Origin: CAUZIZ01 sp965218775
GTDB lineage: Bacteria > Acidobacteriota > UBA6911 > RPQK01 > JAJDTT01
NCBI GenBank assembly: GCA_965218775.1
Contig: CBDCLS010000006.1
Span: 620,001-684,000 of the forward strand
DNA: 64,000 bases
Reading direction: 5' to 3'
The notes under the pieces were generated by a model. The model did no database searches. It worked only from the letters and a program-made list of their open reading frames with translations, and was not told where the DNA came from. The translations under genes and the position numbers were made by a program. Shown here one piece after another: positions 46,628 through 54,556 of this stretch (its first letter is position 1; each line of letters starts with the position of its first letter).

Positions 46628-49531
46628 TCAACGACTTTCACACTCGAGGGAGACCTCGGTCAGGATGGCGGAGTTGCCACCGTCGGGGGAGGTGAAGACG
46701 ACACGGTACTGGAGCCAGGACTGCGCGTGAGTCTCGGCCAACTTGCTTCCCGGTTTCAGGTAGAAGGAGTCCCGGCCACGGGGACCCAACCAGTCGGCCT
46801 TGTCCAGGTCCTCGCGCCTGGCTGCCGTCCGGACCTGGAAGCGGAGACCGGTCCCGTGAGGGGTCTCGCCCGACCAGGATAGGCGCCGGAAACGCGCAGC
46901 GGATGGGGCCTCCAGAGGCGGAGATACATAGTCCCACTGGTAGCGACGATCGTAGACATTTCCCGAGTCCACCATGGCGTCGAGGTGGACGCCGACCGTG
47001 GGCAGATGGCTGCGCCTGGACCAGGACAAGCCTTCGGGGGACCCCCAGAAGATGTTGGTGCCGGCGGCGTGATCAAAATCCTCCTGGTGATTGGAGACCA
47101 CAAGATCGACCGAGCCGTCCCGGTCCAGATCCAGTGCATCCACAGCCGAGGATGACGCGGCTCTCAGTAGCTGACGACGGTGTTTTCCGTAATCTCGTCC
47201 CCCGTCTCCCCAGTAGACGAAGGCGGGCAGAGCCCTCGTGTTGTCTGCCTTGTAGTTGGTCAGAGCGATGTCCAGATGGCCATCACCGTTCAGATCCGCC
47301 ACCGAGGCATCGATGCTGGTGTACCCTTCCAGCTCGATGCGGCTGTTCTTGGAGAATCCCTTCGGGCTGCCCCAGTAGATGAGAATCGGGTTGTGGGTGG
47401 TAGGACTCTTGGGCGTGGAGCCGTTTGTCAGGATCAGGTCCAACCAGCCGTCCCCATCCAGGTCTGCGGCCACCGCGTGGGCAGCCCCGTAAGCCTCCAG
47501 GACCGTCCGGTTTTCCAACCCGAACCCGGCATCACTTCCCCAGAACACCTCGGACTCATCCGCATAGCCCATCGGGAAAACCAGGTCCAGATGGCCGTCC
47601 CGATTCAGGTCAGCCACCGCCGTGGACTCCGCGTACCAGCCTCCCAGGTCCCAGCGGCTGACCCGGGCCTCATCGAATCGGCGCCCGTTTCCCCAGATGA
47701 CACCCCCTTGAGCCGAACCCTTCCCGGGCCCGGTGGGCAGGGTCAGAACGAGATCCAGATAGCCATCCCGGTTCAGGTCAGCCACGCTGCTGCTATTGGC
47801 CGCCTTCATGCCGAGCGAGGTACGGTGCTCGGGCTGGTGGCCGTCCGGGCCTCCCCACCAGACCGCTGGCCCATCCCTGTGATTGAGCACTATGTCAGGA
47901 AATCCATCGTCGTCCAGGTCCGCGATGCTGTATTCCATGTTTCCGCCAGGCTCCAGGAAGCTGACCGAGGAGTCGGAGTAGCGGTGCTCCCGGTTGCCCC
48001 AGTAGACTGCCGACGGAAGAGTGCTGCCGCGGCCGCTGAAGTGACTCACCAGCAGGATGTCGGGGTTTCCGTCCCGATTCAGGTCCGCCACTGCGGAGCC
48101 GGCGACTCCAAAACCGGAAAGCTGGCTCCTGTGGTGGGGGGAAAAACCCCCGGAGTCCCCCCAGTAGATATACGAAGGAACGTCGCTTCCTCTGGAGTCA
48201 AAGCTGTTGCCGAAGAGAATGTCCAGCTGGCCGTCCTGGTTCAGGTCCGCTGTCTGGACCGTAGTAGCGCCCAGCGTGGGGAGGTCGGTTCGGTCGTCAG
48301 AGCTGAAACCGTGGGGAGAGGACCAGAAGATGGTAGACGGTGTTGGCGATCCACCCCGGCGACCTTCGTTGGCGAAAACCAGGTCGCTTCTGCCATCGCC
48401 ATTGAGGTCGGCTGCCGCCAGGCCTTTACAAGACGAACAAGGAAGCGTCGAAGCTGCCTCGGTGTGCAGTCCCTGCGAAGACCCGAAGAAGACGACGCCG
48501 TTGTGGGTTCCTGCCGCCACCAGATCGCTGATCCCATCCTGATCTAGATCGGTAGACAGCAGCGTGGTCATCCCAGGGAATACGTTCCCATCAGTCTCAT
48601 CCGGTGAATCCAGGCGCAGCTGCTTGGGGCCGAGTTCCTGGCGACTCGCGGGATCGTAGCCGCCTCTTTCATCCCCCCAATAGATGTAACAGCTCCGCAC
48701 CTGGCTGTTATAGTTGGCGAAAGCCAGGTCGGGAGCACCATCCCCGTTGAAGTCTCCAACCGCCACATCGCGGGCGCTCACGGTCGGTACGATGCTTCGG
48801 AGAGAAGGGTCAAAGCCTCTGAGATCCCCCCAATAGATGTAGGATTCCAGGTGAAAGCGATATCCCTGGTACTCTCCCAGCTCATCTCCCTGATTGGCCA
48901 AGACCACATCCAGCAGACCATCGCCATTCAGATCGGCGACTGCCACACCGCTGGCCAGGTAGGCCGGAAGTTCGGTGCGCCGAACCGGGTCGAAGCCGGA
49001 GGCGCTCCCCCAATAGATGTAGGCATTCTGATCGGGGCGGTAGTTATGCATGAAGTTACAGAAGAGGATGTCGGGAAAGCCGTCACGGTTGAGGTCTTCG
49101 ACCAGGCCGCGGCCTCCCCCCTGGGTGGGGAGACGCTGGACCGACGAAGAAGCCGCGTCCAGGCTGCGCAAAAGCGAGAAGGGTGCTCTCAGCTGCCATT
49201 GCTCGGGAAAGAGAGAACGAAATCCCGCCTGACTTCCCCAGTAGATCAAGGAATCGGGATTGTAGACGCTGTCGTGGTCCTGCGTGAAGAGCAGGTCCAG
49301 CTCTCCGTCCAGATTCAGGTCCCAGCGGTTGATCGTCTGGACTCGACCGCGATGGGAAACATACAGATTCGCGCCGGAGTCACTCGCACTACCCTTCCGC
49401 AGCTCCTCGAATCCCTGCAGCCGGATCACTATCGTCTCCGCCATCACCGGGTGGGGCGGAAGGACTACGACGAATCCAATCAGGACGAATGCCAGGAGAC
49501 ACATGAGCGATCGCTTTTCCCATTCTTGCAC
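46628..49531 (-). CDS. Secreted FG-GAP/VCBS repeat protein with 14 repeats
   Basis: 967 aa from GTG at 49531; signal peptide LLAFVLIGFVVVLPPHPVMAE. Fourteen repeats contain a calcium-binding D-[LF]-[ND]-x-D-G-x-x-D loop (VEDLNRDGFPDILF, VADLNGDGLLDVVL, ALDLDRDGSVDLVV and others), each followed by an IYWG-type strand. Fourteen fits two seven-bladed integrin-alpha-like propellers. The last ~110 residues form a different beta domain (FRVQTAARREDLD-like, LQYRVVFTSPDGGNSA). Likely a cell-surface adhesion or glycan/protein-binding factor. Intact, between the two copies of the duplicated segment. Confidence 0.88.
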   Translation of the reverse strand: MQEWEKRSLMCLLAFVLIGFVVVLPPHPVMAETIVIRLQGFEELRKGSASDSGANLYVSHRGRVQTINRWDLNLDGELDLLFTQDHDSVYNPDSLIYWGSQAGFRSLFPEQWQLRAPFSLLRSLDAASSSVQRLPTQGGGRGLVEDLNRDGFPDILFCNFMHNYRPDQNAYIYWGSASGFDPVRRTELPAYLASGVAVADLNGDGLLDVVLANQGDELGEYQGYRFHLESYIYWGDLRGFDPSLRSIVPTVSARDVAVGDFNGDGAPDLAFANYNSQVRSCYIYWGDERGGYDPASRQELGPKQLRLDSPDETDGNVFPGMTTLLSTDLDQDGISDLVAAGTHNGVVFFGSSQGLHTEAASTLPCSSCKGLAAADLNGDGRSDLVFANEGRRGGSPTPSTIFWSSPHGFSSDDRTDLPTLGATTVQTADLNQDGQLDILFGNSFDSRGSDVPSYIYWGDSGGFSPHHRSQLSGFGVAGSAVADLNRDGNPDILLVSHFSGRGSTLPSAVYWGNREHRYSDSSVSFLEPGGNMEYSIADLDDDGFPDIVLNHRDGPAVWWGGPDGHQPEHRTSLGMKAANSSSVADLNRDGYLDLVLTLPTGPGKGSAQGGVIWGNGRRFDEARVSRWDLGGWYAESTAVADLNRDGHLDLVFPMGYADESEVFWGSDAGFGLENRTVLEAYGAAHAVAADLDGDGWLDLILTNGSTPKSPTTHNPILIYWGSPKGFSKNSRIELEGYTSIDASVADLNGDGHLDIALTNYKADNTRALPAFVYWGDGGRDYGKHRRQLLRAASSSAVDALDLDRDGSVDLVVSNHQEDFDHAAGTNIFWGSPEGLSWSRRSHLPTVGVHLDAMVDSGNVYDRRYQWDYVSPPLEAPSAARFRRLSWSGETPHGTGLRFQVRTAARREDLDKADWLGPRGRDSFYLKPGSKLAETHAQSWLQYRVVFTSPDGGNSAILTEVSLECESR

Positions 49532-49589
49532 ATTCCTACCCCCGAAGAAGAACTATTGTCTGTTTCTCTGTAGGAGTCTACCCGAGAGT

Positions 49590-49930
49590 CGCCAGGACGG
49601 TGGCCAACTGATCAGGACGCCCGTGGATCGCCGTGTCGGCCATGGTCCCGCTGAGCAGTATTTCAGGATGTTTCGAGATAAATATCTGTTGGCAGCCGTC
49701 CTGGGAATCGTTCGCTCTCACCGCGGAACCATCAAGATTTACAGTGAAGTGGGTCGAGGGTCCACCTTCAAGGTCCTCTTCCCCTGCAGTGACAGGGCGG
49801 AAGAACCACTCCAACCGACAGTCAACCCGGCTCCCGATTGGCAGGGAAGCGGTACGGTTCTGGTTATCGACGATGAGCCGACCGTACGCACGGTGGCGAC
49901 CAGCATGCTGGAGATGCTGGGGCCGATTCC
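49590..49930 (+). pseudogene. Hybrid histidine kinase fragment (ATPase end plus start of receiver)
   Basis: LLAAVLGIVRSHRGTIKIYS then EVGRGSTFKVLFP is the G2 box and end of a HATPase_c domain. GSGTVLVIDDEPTVRTVATS after it is the first strand of a receiver domain with its acidic pocket (DD). The receiver stops after MLEMLG, exactly where a dispersed repeat begins (49923). No start and no phosphoacceptor Asp remain. Confidence 0.75.
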
Positions 49931-50020
49931 ATTGCGCAATCTTATGACCGGTTCCGCCTACAAGCCGTCAGTCAGATCTTCTGCAGAAACCTAGAATGAA
50001 CGACCGCTAACGGGGCCAAA
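49923..50020. repeat. Dispersed TTTAGGCGGAA-type repeat, copy 2
   Basis: Reverse-complement match to 61591-61689 along ~98 bp (shared CCGATTCCATTGCGCAATC, TATGACCGGTTCCGCCTA, GAATGAACGACCGCTAACGG). It marks the point where the receiver domain is cut. A weaker second unit (TTCTGCCTAGAAGCCGTCG) lies at 50077-50108. The rest of 50021-50195 shows no gene. Confidence 0.75.
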
Positions 50021-50248
50021 GCGGACATCGAATTGAACCTGAATCGTGTTCCTATTCGCCCGCGAAGGCTTCAATTTCTGCCTAGAAGCCGTCGTTCAGG
50101 TCGTCCGCAAAAACGCGGAATTAACCACGCTGAAATTGCAAAAAGCCAGAGGCTCTTTTCGCTCTGGAAATACCTTCTATCCCCAGGCACTTCTCTGGCT
50201 AGGGCGATAGAGAGATCTACGCCAAAGTGGCTTCTGTGCCCCGCCCGT

Positions 50249-50404
50249 TCACGCTCCGCCCCGTCTATGCCAATCGGACAAGGCCCTGAAGTCACTGCCG
50301 GTCGGATTCTGGAAGATCCGAAGGTCGAACTCTGAGGCGATGGCCAGGACATGGTCGAAAATGTCGGCCTGGATGCGCTCGTAGTTGGCCCAGGCCTTTC
50401 CAGA
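50249..50404 (-). pseudogene. Mechanosensitive channel (MscS/YbdG type), C-terminal fragment, copy 2
   Basis: Same frame as 44420-44575: WANYERIQADIFDH, SEFDLRIFQNPTGSDF, then a stop. The fusion of this fragment behind the 310-aa gene is shared by both copies. Confidence 0.7.
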
Positions 50405-51337
50405 TTACTCCGGATGGGGTCGTCTCCAATCCGGAAAGTCCCGCCGGAACGCAGACCGCAGGGCGGCTTCGTCGTTTGGCAGGAAGTAGATTCGACCTCG
50501 CGACACGATCCTATTGCGTCGCCCATCGTAGGATTCGCCGATGGCGGGGCGCGGATGCAGGCAGTCATGCCACACTTGCCCCAGCGAACGAGCCTCCGGC
50601 CAGGCGATGGCCGCCAGATACCTGCCATCCCTGGACACGCAGCCAATGATTGGAGCCACCGGCCGGTCGAGACTGTAGCCGCGTCTTCCCGGGATCTGCC
50701 CCGGGTGCTTGCGCCAGATGGGAAAGTACTCTTGAATCCATGGCTCGGGTAGGTTTGCTTTGCTGATCTTCCTTCGTGTTCCCGGAACCCGGCGCGTGTC
50801 GTTGAGCCGAGTCAGGCCGCCTTCCAGGAAGACAAAACATCGTGAGACGAAGTCGTCCACGTAGTCGCCTTGATTCTTGAACGCTTCCGAGCGACGAAAC
50901 TGGCAACACGGATTCAGCGAGCCGACTGACCGGACCGCCTCCGCAGTCGGGCCGGAGACCTCGACCATGAGCTCCAAGCCGTCATCATGCGAGACAAACC
51001 GGCTGACGACGACGGCCTGGTTCAGTCTATGAGTGAGCACCAACCGGTCGCCCTCTTGATGAAACGCCTCGGCCTTGCCCAATTGGTCTTCGTAGCACCA
51101 GAGCTCGCAACCCAATCCCGGCGCATTGGGGACCACTACCGTCACCATGGAGGCCTTCTCCTCTTCGACGTACCCGACTCGGGGACGGAGCACTTCCCGA
51201 CGCTGCTTCTGGACCGGCTCACCAGACCCCACAAACGCCGATGCAGCGGTGAGGATAACCGAGAGCCAGGCGACAAACAGCGCACACTTGAACGGCGAGA
51301 GCACACAGCTTCTGAACAGCGTCGGGTCCTCGGTCAC
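50405..51337 (-). CDS. Exported protein of unknown function, copy 2
   Basis: 310 aa from GTG at 51337, differing from 44576-45508 by one residue (VSRFVSHDD instead of VSRFVPHDD). The frame stays open upstream to 51904, but that part is a frame shadow of the propeller fragment and lacks the signal segment. Family and role not recognised. Two nearly identical intact copies could mean recent duplication or a dosage effect. Confidence 0.65.
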   Translation of the reverse strand: MTEDPTLFRSCVLSPFKCALFVAWLSVILTAASAFVGSGEPVQKQRREVLRPRVGYVEEEKASMVTVVVPNAPGLGCELWCYEDQLGKAEAFHQEGDRLVLTHRLNQAVVVSRFVSHDDGLELMVEVSGPTAEAVRSVGSLNPCCQFRRSEAFKNQGDYVDDFVSRCFVFLEGGLTRLNDTRRVPGTRRKISKANLPEPWIQEYFPIWRKHPGQIPGRRGYSLDRPVAPIIGCVSRDGRYLAAIAWPEARSLGQVWHDCLHPRPAIGESYDGRRNRIVSRGRIYFLPNDEAALRSAFRRDFPDWRRPHPE

Positions 51338-51357
51338 GGCTGCGGCCCAGTCCTCCC

Positions 51358-51890
51358 TCAGCTGACGAACTGAAGGGAGTAGAGCGCTGCCGCTCGGATC
51401 GCTAACCGCAGCTGGACCGGCTTGCCTTCCAGCTGCGACACTTCTCTGCCCTCCCAGCGCACCTCCTGACGGCCGCTCTCCAGCAGCGGCCTGGATTTCT
51501 CCAGGGTGAATCCCTCGATGGTTCCTCCCGACTGATCCAGAAGGGCGGCTCGGACTTCGCACTCGTCGAAGTTGCGGTAGCTCTTGGGTAGTTCCATGGG
51601 TAACGAGGCGTCGATATCCAGCATGAGCTTGGAGCCGACAAAGGTGAAGGGCCGGGTCAGGATCGTGCCCTGAAAGGGCCCTGCCAGAAGCCCCAGCCAC
51701 CGATCCTCGGGCAAGGTCGCAAGAGCGATCGAGAGGGTGTTTATCTCTCCCAACCGGCTCGGACGATAGCTGCGGGGCCCCGCTGTAGGCCCCGTAGTAG
51801 AGCCATATCTTTCCATCGTGGAAGATTAGGCTAACAGAAACGGCAGGACCTCTCCACGCGGGAGATGGGCGGTGGTCCAAGCTCCTATCG
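51358..51890 (-). pseudogene. LFVDDYLIE-family propeller gene, C-terminal fragment, copy 2, frameshifted
   Basis: The 3' frame reads EINTLSIALATLPEDRWLGL, then AGPFQGTILTRPFTFVGSKL and ends LYSLQFVS at 51358. Upstream, from ~51890 to ~51790, a different frame carries PAVSVSLIFHDGKIWLYYGA, the propeller strand expected just before. A frameshift therefore lies near 51780-51800. The rest of the gene is lost at a junction with the KDG-kinase fragment. Confidence 0.75.
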
Positions 51891-52030
51891 CTGTACCCTC
51901 CCACTTGCCTGACCCCCGGCCAGAGACTCGACCTGCGCCACGGTAATCCGATTGTAGTCGCCGGACACGGAGTGCTTCAGACACGAAGCAGCCGTGGCAA
52001 ACTCCAGCGCCTGGGCATGGGGATAGGAGT
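51885..52030 (-). pseudogene. 2-keto-3-deoxygluconate (KDG) kinase, C-terminal fragment
   Basis: The minus frame reads YPHAQALEFATAASCLKHSV, SGDYNRITVAQVESLAGG and ends SGRVQR before TAG at 51885-51887. ALEFA.AAS.LKH..PGD.N ... GRVQR is the C-terminus of PfkB-family KDG kinases, which phosphorylate KDG in uronate and aldonate breakdown. About 47 residues remain; the rest is lost at ~52030. Its presence fits the mannonate-dehydratase-like gene at 53387, whose product would be KDG. Confidence 0.75.
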
Positions 52031-52388
52031 TTACTTTTCTGGGCGTCGGGTATGGGTGGTGAGTTTCGCTTGGACTGGGGGTGAAGAAAGGGGCCGGCGG
52101 CCGACTACGGCGTGGACGCCGAGCCTTTCGTCGAGGTGCCTCTGAACTGAAACGACGTGGACTCCGTCCTGATTAGCGCGCCGAAGACTATGCTGAGGTC
52201 CTCCATCCGGGCGGCTGAGGTGAGGAGTACGCTCTGGTGGAAAGTACATGGCTGTCGCCGTCAGTTCTCGTCAGAGGCAGGTGCCCCCAGACGGGATTCA
52301 AAACCCTGTGAATGCGTCCCGTTCACAGCACTCTGACGATAACTCTCTTCAGAGCGGAAGGAAGCTCCTTTTCTGTGGTCGTAGCAAG
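52031..52388. other. Intergenic patchwork, nothing recognised
   Basis: About 360 bases between the KDG-kinase fragment and a dispersed repeat. No frame with family-like motifs was found on either strand. The region may include exon remains at the 3' side of the group II intron relic. Confidence 0.35.
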
Positions 52389-52500
52389 GTTCATTCGACG
52401 TTCTCCGGTACGACCTGACTGACCGCTTCTAGTTTCCGGTCTCTCGATGGCGATCAAATCCGACGGGCGGCTTTCGCCTACAAGCAGCCGGTCGCTTCAG
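52389..52500. repeat. Dispersed TTTAGGCGGAA-type repeat, copy 3 (two units)
   Basis: GTTCATTCGACGTTCTCC and CTGACTGACCGCTTCTAG (52389-52431) align with 61609-61650. A second, inverted unit follows (GGCGGCTTTCGCCTACAAGC, 52467-52486), matching the TGTAGGCGAAA core at 58295. Confidence 0.55.
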
Positions 52501-52647
52501 TGTGTAGTTCAAGTTTCTGACGGGCAGCAATCGGTAGAGTAAGGATGTGGCGCGGTGGTCTAAGGTTCGGCCTATCTGTTGCCGCCCCTTTCGTCTGGCG
52601 GTGCCTCAATAGCCGGACCATCACTCCGTTTCCACATCCTCCTCATC

Positions 52648-52680
52648 GAACCGGACAGGCGGAACTACCGCATCCGGCTC
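52648..52680 (-). ncRNA. Group II intron domain V
   Basis: On the minus strand a 33-base hairpin starts GAGCCGGATGCGG and closes CCGCCTGTCCGGTTC with a short loop, the form of bacterial group II intron domain V, including the AGC catalytic triad. It lies just downstream of the maturase C-terminus, as in complete introns. The remainder of the intron is mostly deleted, so splicing is not expected. Confidence 0.75.
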
Positions 52681-52691
52681 TCGGACAAGAC

Positions 52692-53110
52692 TCACGCCTT
52701 CACCCACGGCTCGCCGCGCCCAAGTTGGGTCAGGCGCACGAGCCCAAAGGGCCCGTAGAGGTGCGAGAGTGGATACATCCCGCCCCGGCGTCGCCTGACC
52801 TTGTACTTGTGGCGCAGCCACCGGCGAAACCGCGGAGCGGTGTAGTTGTCCAGCGCCCGATAGGCGCGGTTCAACTGCTGCACCAACTCCGTGGTCTGAC
52901 GCCAGTTCACCCAGCCACCGCTGAAGCGATAGCTGGGCTCAGCCTTCGCTTTTCGCGTGCAATGCCCTCTGCAGTTTCTGAACCTTTTCGGAGTGGATAG
53001 GTTGCCCAATCTCCTGGTCCCTCACTACGTCCTGCATTCGTCTTGAACTAAGGCTCCTTCCCTCCACCGGCATTACCCGACTTCCTCAGTACTACGGGCC
53101 TCTCCGCCAC
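52692..53110 (-). pseudogene. Group II intron reverse transcriptase/maturase relic
   Basis: From 53110 the minus strand reads VAERPVVLRKSGNAGGGKEP, then an in-frame stop at the former Gln, EIGQPIHSEKVQKLQRALHA, and after one extra A (AAAA for AAA) AKAEPSYRF. This is the maturase N-terminus. It then jumps to WVNWRQTTELVQQLNRAYRA ... RRWLRHKYKVRRRR ... YGPFGLVRL, the C-terminal X/GIIM domain, ending at 52692. All seven RT blocks between are deleted. Domain V follows at 52648. Confidence 0.8.
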
Positions 53111-53116
53111 CCCCAG

Positions 53117-53335
53117 GTGGGATCAAACGAGCAGGAGAAGAAGACGGGGACTGAAAGTTTGGATCGGAGAGGCTTCCTGGGCCTGGCGACGGCGAGTGCG
53201 GCATCTGTGGCAGGGGCATCCGCAGCCAGCTCCACCCTCTCCGTGTTGCGTCCTACGTCGGTGGAGGGTCTGGACTTCTACGACGTCCGCGATTGGGGAG
53301 TCGAGGGCAAGGGTTGGACCGACACGGACCGCACT
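53117..53335 (+). pseudogene. SGNH-hydrolase-like protein, N-terminal fragment with Tat signal
   Basis: Reads DRRGFLGLATASAASVAGAS (twin-arginine signal) and FYDVRDWGVEGKGWTDTDR, which matches the start of two-domain SGNH/GDSL hydrolases. After that residue the similarity stops and the frame runs into antisense of the next gene. No ribosome binding site is evident for the GTG at 53117. It is joined to the intron relic on its left. Confidence 0.55.
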
Positions 53336-53386
53336 TCTTCCCGCCTTGAGGATCAGATCATAGGGTTGCTGATTCATTTGGGCTCC

Positions 53387-54499
53387 CTATCCAGGTAGGC
53401 TGTGGAGGAGGCCTCTCATGTAGCCTACGGCGAAGGCAATATACTGCTTCGGCAGAGGTTCGTCTCCGGTCAGTCCCATGGCATGATCGTAATCGATCAC
53501 GCCGTCGTAGCCCACCTCAACCAACGTGCGCAGGACCTTCGCCATCTCCAGGTCGCCCTCGTCCACGGCTACCTCGGAGTATCCCCTGTTTGCGGGCAGG
53601 GTCCCTTGAACGTTGCGGAAATGGACGTGGAAAAGCTTGCCCTGGCGTCCGAAATGTCGGAGTCCCGCGAAGACATTCTCGCCGGATTCGTAGCGGGTAC
53701 CGACGCAGAAAGTGATCCCGTTGTTGGGGCTGGGGACCTCCGAGAACAGTCGGTCGAAATCCCTGTACCTGCAGAGGATCTGGGGGTTCCCGAGGTATTC
53801 GTAGAGGGGGGGATCGTTGCCGTGCATGGCCACGCGGGTCCTGCTCCCGTCGACGACCGGGATCACCTGACGATAGATGTTCAGGAGGCCGTCCCAGAGC
53901 TGCTCCGAGCTCACGCGGTAGTTCGGATCGGGGGCAGTCTTCGACCGCTCCAGGTCGAATGTGTAGTATTCATAGCCCCCGCGGCCTCTGGGGCGAGTCC
54001 AGGCGACTCTCGAGTTCTCCAGGTGGAGCGCCGCCTGGCAGGCCTGGATTCCATACACCGGCATTTCGGCCTCGGCCAGGATCTCTCCGATCCGCCTGAG
54101 GTTGTCGATCTGCTTCTGTCCGCCGGGTCGTCCCAGGTGAGCGTCGAGATAATGGGGTCCCAGCGAGTTGGCCCTCTCGATGCGAAGACCTACCCGTTGG
54201 AGTCGATCCGTGAGACGTGTGAAAGCCGCTTTGGTGAAGACCCCGGTCTCGCTGTAGCCCTCGACCATACTCAAGACGATGTCCACGTAGTCGACGCCGA
54301 TCTGTTTCAGGAACCGGAGATCGGCATCGTCCTCGCTCTTCATCCAGTTGCTGTTGACCCGGGTTCCAATCCGGACCTTTGTCCGATTCCGAGCCGCAGC
54401 TTCCGTTTCATGAACGAGCTGGGAGGTCGCTCCCAGCGTGGCAGCCAGACCCACCTGTCCCAGGAAACCTCTTCGGGTTGGGTTGTTGGATCGATTCAT
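53387..54499 (-). CDS. Mannonate dehydratase-like (UxuA family) protein with Tat signal
   Basis: 370 aa. Twin-arginine signal TRRGFLGQVGLAATLGATSQ at ~8-27. TIM barrel with UxuA landmarks: VAMHGNDPPLYEYLG (His ligand), NNGITFCVGTRYESGENVF (Cys ligand), LFHVHFRNVQGT (His and the HFRN box), EGDLEMAKVL and DYDHAMGLTGD (Asp/His). UxuA dehydrates D-mannonate to KDG in hexuronate breakdown, normally in the cytoplasm, so a Tat signal is unusual. The propeller gene at 54557 lies 57 bases upstream on the same strand. Activity is inferred from conserved ligands. Confidence 0.8.
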   Translation of the reverse strand: MNRSNNPTRRGFLGQVGLAATLGATSQLVHETEAAARNRTKVRIGTRVNSNWMKSEDDADLRFLKQIGVDYVDIVLSMVEGYSETGVFTKAAFTRLTDRLQRVGLRIERANSLGPHYLDAHLGRPGGQKQIDNLRRIGEILAEAEMPVYGIQACQAALHLENSRVAWTRPRGRGGYEYYTFDLERSKTAPDPNYRVSSEQLWDGLLNIYRQVIPVVDGSRTRVAMHGNDPPLYEYLGNPQILCRYRDFDRLFSEVPSPNNGITFCVGTRYESGENVFAGLRHFGRQGKLFHVHFRNVQGTLPANRGYSEVAVDEGDLEMAKVLRTLVEVGYDGVIDYDHAMGLTGDEPLPKQYIAFAVGYMRGLLHSLPG

Positions 54500-54556
54500 G
54501 GCCAGGTACCAATCTTGCTCGCAGTTCCTTGTCCCAAGCGGGCTGATCAGATCAGA

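Larger units (their letters stand above)
50196..51658. repeat. 1463 bp direct duplication, copy 2
   Basis: See copy 1 at 44367-45829. In this copy the propeller C-terminus is continued upstream (51659-51904), so copy 2 is more likely the original context and copy 1 the derived one. Confidence 0.95.

Noticed and set aside
47180..48547. 455-codon + frame inside the FG-GAP gene
   Set aside because: Its repetitive pattern mirrors the FG-GAP repeats on the opposite strand; a shadow frame without a start site or family motifs.
50405..51904. 499-codon reading of the second copy of the unknown gene
   Set aside because: The extra N-terminal 190 residues are mostly a frame shadow of the propeller fragment; the first copy and the signal segment support a start near 51337.
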